From: JBFGFX01 sp965232455
GTDB lineage: Bacteria; Pseudomonadota; Gammaproteobacteria; Steroidobacterales; Woeseiaceae
Reading direction: 5' to 3'
DNA: 64,000 nt
NCBI GenBank assembly: GCA_965232455.1
Contig: OZ246981.1
Span: 372,001-436,000, forward strand
Positions 33,788 through 42,977 of the stretch are shown in pieces. How positions within the stretch are numbered: the first letter of the stretch is position 1; the number at the start of each line of letters is the position of its first letter. The notes beneath the pieces are model-generated. The model had not been told where the DNA came from and did no database searches. It saw nothing but the letters and a program-made list of their open reading frames with translations. Position numbers and translations under genes: made by a program.

Positions 33788-34642
33788 TCAGTTTTCGAGC
33801 GGGCTGCGGTAGGCCTGCTCGATGCTTCCGGGCGGCGGTCCGGCGATCGGATACCCGGCGGACTCGTCGCCGAACAGGATCGATTTGACGCCGCCGACGA
33901 TTTCCATCATCTCGGGGGTAATCGTCCCGAACGATTGATTGAGCTGCTCGATCAGCGTCGCGCGCGCGATTTCCTCGCGTGTGCGGGCGATCAGCTCGCT
34001 GGTTTCGTCCATGTCGAGATAAATGTCCGACGCCAGCACTGCGAGAGACTGGTCGGTTTTGCTGCTCGATGACGCGACCAGCTGGTAATACTGCCGAAAG
34101 CGTTCGCTCAGGCGCATCCCCGAGCGGCCGCGCAGCGACGGCGCCGGGGCGTTGGTTGCCTCGGCGCCGCCACCCAACAGCGTTTCCTGCAAGGTCCACG
34201 AGGTCATTTTGTTGCCGAGCTCGCTGCGCAGACGTTTTTCGAGGCTGAGCCGCGTGTTATTGACGGTATGCTCCATGTCCGGAAGGCGTTCCTCCATGAT
34301 GCTCAGCATCTCCAGATAGGTTGCACCCAGTTGCTTGGAAAGGCGCTGGCAGCCCGGGTCGCCCTCTGCGCCCTCGCATTTGCTTTCCTGGTAGAGCTGC
34401 TGCTGCTGATCGAGTCGGCCAATGACCTCCTGGAGTCCCGTTTCCATCTCCCGGGCGACCGAACTCGTTTGCCGGAGGTCTTCGACGACCGTGGTGGGAA
34501 ACAGCCGGATCGTGGGCGTGTTCGCGTGGGCCTGATACGTAACGAGAAACGAGATGATCAGCGAGGCTCCGGCTACGCGCGCAAACTCGTAGAGAAATTG
34601 CCGCGTTAGCGGAGTGTTGCTGCGGTTGGGGGCGAGCTGCAT
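33788..34642 (-). CDS. Exported helical protein, first gene of the envelope operon
   Basis: 284 residues with a signal peptide (cleavage near AHANTP, ~40). The mature protein is nearly all helical, with long heptad-like stretches (~52-80 and ~100-145), suggesting a coiled-coil periplasmic protein. No family recognised. GGAGAAGG precedes the ATG. It is followed by the lipoprotein gene after 32 bases. Confidence 0.6.
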   Translation of the reverse strand: MQLAPNRSNTPLTRQFLYEFARVAGASLIISFLVTYQAHANTPTIRLFPTTVVEDLRQTSSVAREMETGLQEVIGRLDQQQQLYQESKCEGAEGDPGCQRLSKQLGATYLEMLSIMEERLPDMEHTVNNTRLSLEKRLRSELGNKMTSWTLQETLLGGGAEATNAPAPSLRGRSGMRLSERFRQYYQLVASSSSKTDQSLAVLASDIYLDMDETSELIARTREEIARATLIEQLNQSFGTITPEMMEIVGGVKSILFGDESAGYPIAGPPPGSIEQAYRSPLEN

Positions 34643-34809
34643 GACGCCTTCTCCGTTCGTGGGAAACCGGGGTGCCGGCCGGAGCGCCGAGCTACCGTCT
34701 CCGACCGCGTTGTGTGCTTGTCGGGATGTAAGCTACCGGGAGGTGGCTGAATGGAAGCTGAATTGGCCTCGAATAGTGTTAACAGGCCCTAGGGCCGTGG
34801 CGGGCTGCG
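34643..34809. other. Upstream region of the envelope operon
   Basis: Contains a perfect 12-bp palindrome GGCCCTAGGGCC (34785-34796) and a 15-base stretch, TGTTAACAGGCCCTA (34777-34791), whose reverse complement recurs exactly at 841-855. No clear promoter hexamers. Confidence 0.35.
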
Positions 34810-35514
34810 CTAGCGGATGTCGTCGAGCCGGATGTCGTCGAAACTGGTGTAGACGGGGTGATTGGAGGCGACCTCTCCCGCGTTTTCGCCGTAATCCTCG
34901 GGCCGCGACAGCCGGCAGGTTCGGTAAGCTGCGCTGCCGGCGGCGTCGAGTTCCGCCTCCACGTCCGAGAGAAACAGAATCTCCTCGCCGGGGAAGCCGA
35001 GTTCAGCGGAGATTGCGCGGTAGGAGGCCTCGTCGTGTTTGGGTCCCGTGGTCGTGTCGAAGTAGCCACGGAAAAGCGCGCGGACGTCGCCATAGCGGCT
35101 GTGTTGAAAAAACAGTTTCTGTGCCTGGACGGACCCTGATGAATACACATACAGGTGAATGCCGTTCTCGAACCAGTCGCGCAGGCAACGCACCGCGTCG
35201 CCGTAAACGTGCGCCCGGTAGTCGCCTGATTCATAGCCGCGTTTCCAGATCATGCCCTGCAGTGCTTTGAGCGGCGTCGCTTTGGTATCGTTTGCAATCC
35301 AGTCGACGAGCTGACGTATCAGCGGATCCAGGTCATGACTCGGTAAACCCGCCAGCCCGGCGGTGGCGTCCAGCTGCTCGCGGACGGGTTTTTCGGTGCG
35401 GTGTTCCCGCACGAACTCCGGCAGCCTGGCCGCCGCATACGGAAACAGCACGTCTTTGACGAAGCTCAGCGAACTCGTCGTGCCTTCGATGTCGGTGAGG
35501 ACAGCCTTTATCAA
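34810..35514 (-). CDS. mtnC: Acireductone synthase (enolase-phosphatase E1)
   Basis: 234 residues of the HAD superfamily. The nucleophile motif is LTDIEGTTS at the N-terminus, then VYSSGS and FLSDVEAELDAA. It enolises and dephosphorylates diketo-methylthiopentyl-phosphate to acireductone in methionine salvage. The start is TTG 35514, as the codon at the conserved N-terminus is TTG and AGAGG lies ahead. Last gene of mtnBDC. Confidence 0.95.
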   Translation of the reverse strand: MIKAVLTDIEGTTSSLSFVKDVLFPYAAARLPEFVREHRTEKPVREQLDATAGLAGLPSHDLDPLIRQLVDWIANDTKATPLKALQGMIWKRGYESGDYRAHVYGDAVRCLRDWFENGIHLYVYSSGSVQAQKLFFQHSRYGDVRALFRGYFDTTTGPKHDEASYRAISAELGFPGEEILFLSDVEAELDAAGSAAYRTCRLSRPEDYGENAGEVASNHPVYTSFDDIRLDDIR

Positions 35515-35535
35515 GATCGCGCCTCTCGTCGACGC

Positions 35536-36081
35536 TCAGTTGTCGAGTCGGCTGAACCTGCCGGCGATGTCGCTGCCCGTGAAATGGGCAACCCACCCTT
35601 CCGGGTTGTTGAAGAGCCGTATCGCGATGAAGTTCGGGTTTGGTCCCATGTCGAACCAGTGCGGCGTGTTTGCCGGAACGCTGATCAGGTCGCCTTTTTC
35701 GCACAACACCTCGTAAACCGAGTCGCCGATGTGCAATGAGAAGAGACCCTGTCCGTCAACGAAAAACCGGACTTCGTCTTCGCTGTGCGTGTGCTCGTCC
35801 AGGAATTTCAGTCTCATCGAGGATTTGTCGGGATGATCGGCCGACAGACTCACGACGTCAACGGCCTGGTAGCCGTCCGCCTCGATCAGGCGGTCGATAT
35901 CGGTTTGATACGCCGCAATCACGGTTTCCTGAGAGTCGCCGGCGACAACTTCGGCAGTCGCCTGCCAGCGCTCGAAACGCACGCCCTTCGCCGCGAGAGC
36001 GCCGGCGATCTCGGAGTGATCGGTGGTTTCTATCGTTGCCTTTTCGGCGTTGTCTTCGGCAAAAACTTTGAGTGTACTCAT
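35536..36081 (-). CDS. mtnD: Acireductone dioxygenase
   Basis: A 181-residue cupin. Metal ligands His97, His99, Glu103 and His141 are in register with the Klebsiella enzyme (offset of one). With Fe2+ it yields the methionine precursor ketoacid. Its ATG overlaps the mtnB stop by 4 bases, so the genes are coupled. Confidence 0.95.
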   Translation of the reverse strand: MSTLKVFAEDNAEKATIETTDHSEIAGALAAKGVRFERWQATAEVVAGDSQETVIAAYQTDIDRLIEADGYQAVDVVSLSADHPDKSSMRLKFLDEHTHSEDEVRFFVDGQGLFSLHIGDSVYEVLCEKGDLISVPANTPHWFDMGPNPNFIAIRLFNNPEGWVAHFTGSDIAGRFSRLDN

Positions 36082-36698
36082 CGATTGTCGGTCCCTGCTT
36101 GCCCTGTGCGGCTCAGGCGATGATAGTCGAACAAATACTCCAGCGCTTCAAGATGTCGGACGCACTCTCCGGCGCTTTCGCCCCAGGTGTAAACGCCGTG
36201 CCCGGCGATCAGATAGGCGACGCCCTGGCCGTGGTCCGCCATGTGTCTTTCGACGTCCGCGGCGAGCGCGGGGATGTCCTGGCTGTTGGCGAATACCGGG
36301 ATTCGGACCGAGGTGGCGTGCGTCGTAGTGCCGGCGAACGCCTTCAGAATTTCCAGGTCCCGGAATTCGAGTCCGTTCGGAGATCGTTGCGAGGCCAGCG
36401 TCGCGCCAACGGAGTGCGTGTGCAGCACGCAGTGGATGCTCGGATCGCGTTCGTAGAGCTGGGTATGCAGCGCCGTCTCGGCGGACGGTCGCCGGTCTTC
36501 CTTTGGCCTGCCGTCAGCGCCAATTCGCATGATGTCGTCGGGCGCCAGTTCGCTTTTGTCCTTGCCGGAGGCGGTGATCGCAATATCTCCGTCGTCCAGG
36601 CGCAGGGAGAAATTGCCGCTCGTTGCGGGCACCCAACCGCGTGCGTGAAGGCCGCGGCCGACCCGTGACAACTCCGCTTTTGCGGTCGAGAGATTCAT
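36078..36698 (-). CDS. mtnB: Methylthioribulose-1-phosphate dehydratase
   Basis: 206 residues of the class II aldolase/adducin fold. Zinc ligands are in VLHTHSVG (His93, His95) and AGHGVYTWG, with SGNFSLR near the N-terminus. It dehydrates methylthioribulose-1-phosphate. First gene of a three-gene methionine salvage operon; the genes for the earlier steps (mtnA and phosphorylase) are not in the window. Confidence 0.94.
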   Translation of the reverse strand: MNLSTAKAELSRVGRGLHARGWVPATSGNFSLRLDDGDIAITASGKDKSELAPDDIMRIGADGRPKEDRRPSAETALHTQLYERDPSIHCVLHTHSVGATLASQRSPNGLEFRDLEILKAFAGTTTHATSVRIPVFANSQDIPALAADVERHMADHGQGVAYLIAGHGVYTWGESAGECVRHLEALEYLFDYHRLSRTGQAGTDNR

Positions 36699-36769
36699 GG
36701 GTCGAGTGTGTGCCAGTTAGCGGCCGGCTGTCCACCGATTCATGAGCAATCCGGGCTAAAATCGGCGCG

Positions 36770-38317
36770 ATGATCAGACTCGTCAGGAATGTGCTGAAAA
36801 CGATTGCGGCGCTGGCCGTGTTTCTGTTGCTGTCGATGCTCGCGGGAATCGTTTGGCCACTTGACGTGCCGGTGGCCAACGAGCGTGTAGGCCGGGTGTT
36901 GTTCACCGGCGTTTCCCTCGTCGACGTCGAACAAGGTGTCGTCAAGGCGGATCAGCGCATTTTGATCGATGGTGACGAGATCGTGGCGGTGGGCGCGGAT
37001 CTCGACGGCGGCGGTTCAACCGTGATCGAAATGGGCGGATTGTTTGCCATCCCGGGCATGTTCGACATGCACGTCCACAATTTCAAGATGGCTCCCGCGT
37101 TGATGCATCCGCTGTTCATCGCCGCAGGGGTTACCGCGGTCCGCGATCTCGGCGGCTGTCTGGACCTCCCGGACAGCTGGGTTGCCTGCGCCGGGGAAAA
37201 GCGCTCCTGGAACGAATTGGTGGCAAGCGCCGCCATGGTCGGGCCTCGATTCGATCAGATTACGGGCCTTGCGATCGACGGCGGCCGGGAGATACCCGAC
37301 AGGCTCGATCGAGCGCTGGGCGCCGGCACGGCGGACGGCGCTGGCGCGCGGGTTGCTTACGACAAAGCGCGGGGACTGGACTTTCTGAAGCCCTATACGA
37401 TGCTGCCGCGGGAGGGCTTTTTTGCGCTGGCGGAAAGCGCCCGGGAAAACGGTCTGTATCTGGCCGGGCATTTACCGCTGGCGGTCGGCGGCCTGGAAGC
37501 GGTTGCCGCCGGCCAACGAAGTTTCGAGCATGCATTCCTGTTTATCTGGGAGTGTTATCCGGGCATGGCGGCGCTGCGGGACAGCGCGGACCCCCGGTCC
37601 GTTTACACCGACGAACTGCGCTTGCGCATGATCGAGGCTCACGACGCCGGGCTGTGTTCCGCGCTCCATGACGCAATGCGCGTCGCCGGCACGGCGTTCG
37701 TGCCGACGCACACCACGCGTAAACTCGACGCGTTTGCGACCGACGAGCGCTATCGTAACGACGCCAGGCTCGCTTACATTCCGGCCCCGCTGCGCACGAT
37801 GTGGTTGCAGGACGCCGACGGGATGGCCGCGCGCGCGGCGGACGGCAACCGGAGCTATCGGGCTTTTTACGAATTCGGTCTGGAGCAGACCGGCATCGCG
37901 CATCGCGCGGGAGTAACCGTGCTTGCCGGGACCGATACACCCGACAGTTTTGCGTTTCCGGGATTCGGATTGCACGATGAACTCGAACACCTGGTGGAGG
38001 CGGGACTCTCGCCGACGGACGCCCTGCGCGCCGCAACGCTGGCGCCTGCGGCGTTTCTGGGGCTGGCTGATCGGGCGGGGGCGCTGGTGGCCGGGGCGAG
38101 GGCGGACATCGTGTTTCTCGACGCGAATCCGCTTGCGGACATTCGCGCGGTGCGGGAGATAGACTCGGTCGTTCTCGCGGGCGCCGTCTACAGCCGGGCC
38201 GATCTGGACGCGATGCTTGCCGGCGTCAAACGCGCGGCCGGTAGCTGGACGATGTGGCCCAAGTTCGCCTGGCAGATCCTGAGAAGCCCGATCATGATGA
38301 AACAGTTCGCCGACTAG
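36770..38317 (+). CDS. Membrane-anchored amidohydrolase family protein
   Basis: 515 residues with an N-terminal membrane segment (~8-27). The amidohydrolase fold is shown by MHVHNF (His101, His103), a candidate carboxylated Lys in FLKPYTM (~206), His in AGHLPLA and FEHAF, and Asp in GTDTPDSF. This group includes Xaa-Pro-type and N-acyl-aminoacid hydrolases; no substrate can be given. It is divergent from mtnB and overlooks the GDSL gene 31 bases downstream. Confidence 0.85.
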   Translation: MIRLVRNVLKTIAALAVFLLLSMLAGIVWPLDVPVANERVGRVLFTGVSLVDVEQGVVKADQRILIDGDEIVAVGADLDGGGSTVIEMGGLFAIPGMFDMHVHNFKMAPALMHPLFIAAGVTAVRDLGGCLDLPDSWVACAGEKRSWNELVASAAMVGPRFDQITGLAIDGGREIPDRLDRALGAGTADGAGARVAYDKARGLDFLKPYTMLPREGFFALAESARENGLYLAGHLPLAVGGLEAVAAGQRSFEHAFLFIWECYPGMAALRDSADPRSVYTDELRLRMIEAHDAGLCSALHDAMRVAGTAFVPTHTTRKLDAFATDERYRNDARLAYIPAPLRTMWLQDADGMAARAADGNRSYRAFYEFGLEQTGIAHRAGVTVLAGTDTPDSFAFPGFGLHDELEHLVEAGLSPTDALRAATLAPAAFLGLADRAGALVAGARADIVFLDANPLADIRAVREIDSVVLAGAVYSRADLDAMLAGVKRAAGSWTMWPKFAWQILRSPIMMKQFAD

Positions 38318-38348
38318 CGGCGCCGGATGAGTCGGGGTATCTGCAGCG

Positions 38349-39077
38349 ATGCGCAATATTCTTTTTTGGAGCCTTTTTCCGCTGGCCCTGCCGCAGGCGA
38401 TCTGGGTGCGGAAAATCGCGCCGCGGTTCGCGGCTGCCGAAGGACCGGTCAGCGGAACGATGGGCAAGGGCAGATGCCTCAAACTGCTTGCTGTCGGCGA
38501 CTCGATCATCGTCGGCGTCGGGGCGCGGCGCATCGAGAACGCGCTGGTTTACCAGACGTCGAGGGCACTCGCTGAAACCTTGAGCTGCCGCGTCGAATGG
38601 AGCGCCTTCGGTCGCATCGGCGCCAAATCGAAAACGCTTCTTCACGAATTTCTGCCGAAGCTGCCGCCGGAACCGGCCGACGCCGTCATCGTCTCAGTCG
38701 GCGTCAACGACATTACCTCGCTAACCGCACAGGCCGCGTGGCGGGGAAACCTGGAAAAGGTTCTGCGAGCGCTGTTCGAGCATTCACCCGACGCGGTTGT
38801 CGCCGTTGCGGGTATTCCACCGATGGCCGGTTTTCCGCTGTTGCCGCAGCCGCTGCGTTTCGCATCCGGCCAGCGAGGCAGGGCGTTCGATTTTGCCGCC
38901 CGCCGCGTGATTGCCGGTTTTCCGAGCGCGTTTCATGTGCCTATCGAGATGGAAACCACGCCGGAGAAGTTTTCCGCGGACGGCTTCCATCCGTCGGAAG
39001 CCAGCTACAGGACTTTTGGCGCCGTGGTCGCCGAGCGGATCGTCAACGAGCGCAGGCGCCGGAATCTGGACGGCTAG
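38349..39077 (+). CDS. SGNH/GDSL hydrolase
   Basis: 242 residues. Block I is VGDSIIVG (Ser52), block III is VGVNDI (Asn oxyanion), and block V is ADGFHPS (Asp-His). It is an esterase or lipase-like hydrolase of unknown substrate. An uncleaved hydrophobic N-terminus (~3-19) may tether it. Its stop codon overlaps the stop of the convergent alkaline phosphatase gene through the palindrome CTAG. Confidence 0.88.
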   Translation: MRNILFWSLFPLALPQAIWVRKIAPRFAAAEGPVSGTMGKGRCLKLLAVGDSIIVGVGARRIENALVYQTSRALAETLSCRVEWSAFGRIGAKSKTLLHEFLPKLPPEPADAVIVSVGVNDITSLTAQAAWRGNLEKVLRALFEHSPDAVVAVAGIPPMAGFPLLPQPLRFASGQRGRAFDFAARRVIAGFPSAFHVPIEMETTPEKFSADGFHPSEASYRTFGAVVAERIVNERRRRNLDG

Positions 39078-40546
39078 TTCGACGTCGCCGTCGGCCAGCC
39101 GTATGCGTCCATCATGATGCCGAAGATGAGGTTCTGCTCGATCACGCCGCGGACCCGGTCGGAACCCGGGCCAACACCGTAAAGCGCAACGTCTTCGCCG
39201 CCGTGGGTCTCGTCGATGGTCACCGAACCGTCGATGTTCTTTCCGCTTGTCGGCACCAGCGACTGCGCGAGCGCGCCTATGCCCGTGTCCGGCCACGGGC
39301 GCGGCATCTCGGAAACGGCGCCCGGGCCGTTCGCGTAGGCCAGCGTCGTGTACGGTTGGCCGTCCGCCGCGAGCGTGGGTTCCGAGTTCGGTTCTCCGGA
39401 GATGTCGTTGCCGACGACCAGCCCCAGTATCGGGTTGCCCCGCGTGGCGTAACCGCCCATCGTAAAAACGTGCGAGTGATCGGCCGTTACCAGAACCAGG
39501 GTGTCTCGAAGGTCGATTTTCTCGAGCGCGGTTTCCACTGCTCGATTGAACTCCTGCGCCTCCAGCATCGCGTAACCCGGTTTTCCGTCGTGATGGCCGT
39601 GGTCGATACGACCGCCTTCCACCATCAGAAAATAGCCGTCATCGTCCGCCGAGAGGAGGTCGATTGCCTTTGCGGTCATCTGCGACAAAGAGGGTTCGGT
39701 GGACTCCTCCGTCAGTTCGGCGATGTAGGTCATGTGCGATCGGGCAAAGAGGCCCAAGACCTGGCCGCCGGGTTGCAGCGCCGCCATCTGCTCCGCGGAA
39801 TCGACGTAGCGACGGTCCGGCGCGCCGCTCAGCCACTCGCGCACCAGATCGTCTTCGGGGTTGCGCCGCGCGCCGCCATGCTCACGGCCGAAAAACACAC
39901 CGCGGCCGCCGCCCATCGCGACGTCCAGACCGTCGCCGGGCGCAGAATGGACCAGCTGATGCGCGATGTCCCGGCAGCCGCGGTACCAGTCCGCTTCGGG
40001 GAGGAACAGGTCCGTTTCCCAGTCGCGTTCCGGCGAGCGGGCGTAGAGGGTCGCCGGCGTGGCGTGGGTGGCGCGCGCGGTTGTCACGAAACCGACGGCC
40101 GTGCCGCGCTGCTTCGCAATCTCGCTGATGGACCGAAGCGGGTTGGCCAGCGCCTCTTCGCAATTACGGCGCCGGGCGTCCGGTCCGATGTTGATGACGC
40201 CGGCGCGCGTCTTTTGGCCGGTCATCATCGCGGTCGCCGTGCCCGCCGAATCCGCTACCTGCTGGTTGGTGTTGTAGGTCTTTACGAGCGCGACGTTCGG
40301 GAATTTCTCGAACGCGAGCCAGTGCTCTTCGCCGCGCAGGCCCTGCGACTGACCATCGAAGATCCGTGCGGCGGTGACGGTTGCGACGCCCATGCCGTCG
40401 CCGATGAACAGGATGACGTTTTTCGCCGTTTCCGCCGGCGTTTCGGTGTTCTGCGGTTCGGCGCAGGCCGCCAGCAGGAACGCCGCTGCGGCGCCAAGAG
40501 CAATCGGGAGCGTTTTGTGTAGCGTCTTTTCGGATAATTCAGGCAT
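39074..40546 (-). CDS. Alkaline phosphatase (PhoA family), lipoprotein
   Basis: 490 residues with a lipobox LAAC (Cys28). Metal ligand Asp50 is in LFIGDGMG and nucleophile Ser100 in VADSAGTATAMMTG; the ligands RIDHGHHDG and TADHSHVF are also intact. It releases phosphate from monoesters in the periplasm, probably anchored to the outer membrane. No Pho box is evident upstream. Confidence 0.94.
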   Translation of the reverse strand: MPELSEKTLHKTLPIALGAAAAFLLAACAEPQNTETPAETAKNVILFIGDGMGVATVTAARIFDGQSQGLRGEEHWLAFEKFPNVALVKTYNTNQQVADSAGTATAMMTGQKTRAGVINIGPDARRRNCEEALANPLRSISEIAKQRGTAVGFVTTARATHATPATLYARSPERDWETDLFLPEADWYRGCRDIAHQLVHSAPGDGLDVAMGGGRGVFFGREHGGARRNPEDDLVREWLSGAPDRRYVDSAEQMAALQPGGQVLGLFARSHMTYIAELTEESTEPSLSQMTAKAIDLLSADDDGYFLMVEGGRIDHGHHDGKPGYAMLEAQEFNRAVETALEKIDLRDTLVLVTADHSHVFTMGGYATRGNPILGLVVGNDISGEPNSEPTLAADGQPYTTLAYANGPGAVSEMPRPWPDTGIGALAQSLVPTSGKNIDGSVTIDETHGGEDVALYGVGPGSDRVRGVIEQNLIFGIMMDAYGWPTATSN

Positions 40547-40833
40547 GCGGGGCTTCGCGGACGGTTGTGAACGGGAGGTTTCGAGAATCGCGTTAACGCG
40601 CGCCTCTATGGTAACGGTTTAGACGGCCGGCTCAAACGCGCGGGAGCGCGTTGGCGCGCCTGGCGCGCCTGCCCGGACCGGGACGCTGCGACCCCGATCC
40701 CCAAAGGCGATACAATTCACCGCTGACGACGATTTGTCGGGAAAGCGTTTGCCGCCGTGGATTCGGTTTGCGCGGCATGGCGGCGGTTGATCGAGAGAAG
40801 TAACATGCATTCCGTGGCCAGGGAGCGACTTTC
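40547..40833. other. Divergent intergenic region
   Basis: Between the alkaline phosphatase and dihydropyrimidinase genes. It contains a doubled GGCGCGCC unit (GGCGCGCCTGGCGCGCC, about 40654-40670), able to form a hairpin, and a possible -10 (TACAAT, 40712-40717). No gene seen. Confidence 0.35.
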
Positions 40834-42249
40834 GTGAGTACGGTATTGATTAAAGGCGGGCGGATCGTTACCGCCGTGGACGATTACGTCGGTGACATCC
40901 TGATCGAGGGTGAACGCATCGACGCGATCGGCCGCTCGCTGGACGTCGCCGATGCGCAGATCCACGACGCCAGCGGCTTATGCGTCATGCCGGGCGGCGT
41001 TGACGTACACGTGCATATGGAAACGCCGATGGGCAACGGTGTCGAGACCTGCGACTCCTTCGAGACCGGCACGCGGTCGGCGGCTTTCGGCGGTACGACG
41101 ACCATTGTCGATTTTGCGCAGCAGTTCAAGGGCGAAAGCCCGAAGCGCGCGCTGGACCGGCGCCTGCAGGCGGCGGAGGCGCAGTGTTCCGTGGATTACG
41201 GTTTTCACTCGATCCTGACAGACGTTTCCCCGGCGGCTCTGGCGGAATTGCCCAACATGATCGACAAAGACGGCGTTTCGAGTTTCAAGCTCTACATGGC
41301 CTACCCCGGTGTGCTGATGGTTGACGACGCGGACATCTATCGCACCATGCGAAAAGTGGGCGATTACGGCGGCATGGTCAACCTGCATGCGGAAAACGGC
41401 GTCGTTATCGAGGCGCTCATCGAGGAAGCGCTCGCGGCCGGCAACACGTCGCCGAAACACCATCAGCTCACCCGGCCCCAGCTCATGGAAGGCGAGGCGA
41501 CTCATCGGGTGATCCGCATCGCCGAGCTTGCCGAAGTACCGGTCTACATCGTGCACCTGTCCGCGAAGGAAGCGTTGCAGGCCGTTGTCGAGGCGCGCGA
41601 CCGCGGCATCCACGCATTTGCCGAAACCTGTCCGCATTATCTGTTCCTTGACAAGTCGGAGTATGAACGTCCCGGTTTCGATGCCGCGAAGTTCGTAATG
41701 ACCCCGCCGTTACGAGATCGCGATTGCCAGGACGCGCTGTGGCGAGGGCTGCGTTTCGACGACCTTCAGATCGTCGCAACCGATCATTGCCCATTCTGTT
41801 TCAACGAAAGGAGTCATGGCCTTCTGAAATCGAAACAGTTGGGGAAAGACGACTTCTCAAAGATTCCGAACGGCGCCCCCGGCGTGGAATTCCGCTTACC
41901 CCTCCTGTTTGACGGCGGCGTAAACGCCGGACGAATAAACCTGAATCGTTTCGTGCAGCTGACGGCTACCGCGCCGGCCAAAATGTTCGGGCTTTTTCCG
42001 CGCAAGGGCACGATCGCGGTCGGCAGCGACGCCGACCTGGTCCTATTCGACCCCGAGCGAAAACATACCTTGAGCGCGGAGACTCATCACTCGAACGTGG
42101 ACTATTCGCTGTTTGAAGGCTATGAAGTGCAGGGCAAGGTGAACAAGGTGTTCTTACGCGGCAAGCTCATTGTGGACGGCGACGATTGGCGCGGTGAAGC
42201 CGGGATGGGAGCGTATCAACGTCGCTCGGCGTCCGGGCGTGTGATGTGA
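40834..42249 (+). CDS. hydA: Dihydropyrimidinase
   Basis: A 471-residue cyclic amidohydrolase, GTG start. Metal ligands are His59 and His61 in DVHVHME, a carboxylated Lys152 in SSFKLYMAYPG, further His in NLHAENG and VHLS, and Asp in ATDHCPF. It opens dihydrouracil/dihydrothymine or hydantoin rings. It stands without dihydropyrimidine dehydrogenase or beta-ureidopropionase, so a hydantoinase role is equally possible. Confidence 0.92.
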   Translation: MSTVLIKGGRIVTAVDDYVGDILIEGERIDAIGRSLDVADAQIHDASGLCVMPGGVDVHVHMETPMGNGVETCDSFETGTRSAAFGGTTTIVDFAQQFKGESPKRALDRRLQAAEAQCSVDYGFHSILTDVSPAALAELPNMIDKDGVSSFKLYMAYPGVLMVDDADIYRTMRKVGDYGGMVNLHAENGVVIEALIEEALAAGNTSPKHHQLTRPQLMEGEATHRVIRIAELAEVPVYIVHLSAKEALQAVVEARDRGIHAFAETCPHYLFLDKSEYERPGFDAAKFVMTPPLRDRDCQDALWRGLRFDDLQIVATDHCPFCFNERSHGLLKSKQLGKDDFSKIPNGAPGVEFRLPLLFDGGVNAGRINLNRFVQLTATAPAKMFGLFPRKGTIAVGSDADLVLFDPERKHTLSAETHHSNVDYSLFEGYEVQGKVNKVFLRGKLIVDGDDWRGEAGMGAYQRRSASGRVM

Positions 42250-42264
42250 AACGTCGTTTTTCGC

Positions 42265-42534
42265 CTAACCGTTTTCTTTTTTCGGTTTTGCGGAATGGGT
42301 CAGATGGACGCGGCCGCGTGGTTTTCCCGACCGTCTTTCGTTGAGACTTTCCACGAGGGTCTTCAATTCACTTTTGATGGCGGTAAGCTTGCCGCGTCGA
42401 TAGCCGACGATCTCGTTGTCACCCTGAGTTATCGTATAACAGTACCAGTCGTCGCCCTCCATGTCGCTCGGAGCGTCGGACTGTTCGAGCGAGGTCAATA
42501 GATATTCTTCATCGTTTGGTTCGGAAAGGGGCAT
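42265..42534 (-). CDS. Small conserved-looking acidic protein
   Basis: 89 residues from ATG 42534, with AAGAAG upstream; an ATG at 42597 would add a Pro/His-rich stretch that looks non-native. The central sequence DDWYCYTITQGDNEIVGYRR followed by a helical segment appears to be a real small domain. No function is recognised. Convergent with dihydropyrimidinase. Confidence 0.6.
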   Translation of the reverse strand: MPLSEPNDEEYLLTSLEQSDAPSDMEGDDWYCYTITQGDNEIVGYRRGKLTAIKSELKTLVESLNERRSGKPRGRVHLTHSAKPKKENG

Positions 42535-42977
42535 AAAGACTTCTTGCGGTGGCGTCCGTCGGGACGGTGGGTGAGTGTGCGGTCTGACGATCGACATCTC
42601 GTGAGTTCGGCACGGGACGATGGTGAGCGGCAGGACCGGCTGCCAGAAGGATCAGCCACAGTACCACGGTGTGCGATAGGACCGCAATTTGTTCGGTCAA
42701 ATACTTGATTTTCCACGCAGAAATGCCGGTGTTTTCGGTGGGTCGGCATGCTTCGCGCCCAATCGACAGGCCTTCGGCACTTGACCGGCTCGCGGCCCGC
42801 ATGGAGGATGCACTGACCGTAACCCCCACGCCCGCGATTTGCCGTACTGTATTTCGGAATTTGGATGCACCGCCACTGCGGCCCAGTCGATCGGCATCGC
42901 GAAGAGGCACGGCCGGGCGGTCGTTCGTCCGTCACGCTTGATAATCCAGCTTCCCGAGGTTCAACAAGGACTCAAAC
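42535..42977. other. Intergenic region without a supported gene
   Basis: 443 bases. Open frames on both strands here have biased, low-complexity translations and no family features. It should hold the divergent promoters of the small protein and the oligopeptidase; I see no clear hexamers or repeats. Confidence 0.4.

Noticed and set aside
28823..34642. Zorya-type anti-phage system or a standard Tol-Pal/TonB cluster
   Set aside because: No ZorC/D/E-like genes, no long ZorA tail, no OmpA-like domain on the ExbD-like protein, and no TolA, TolB or Pal.
42535..42977. Open frames of 130-146 codons on the minus strand and 90 on the plus strand
   Set aside because: Biased composition, no ribosome site and mutually overlapping; treated as non-coding.
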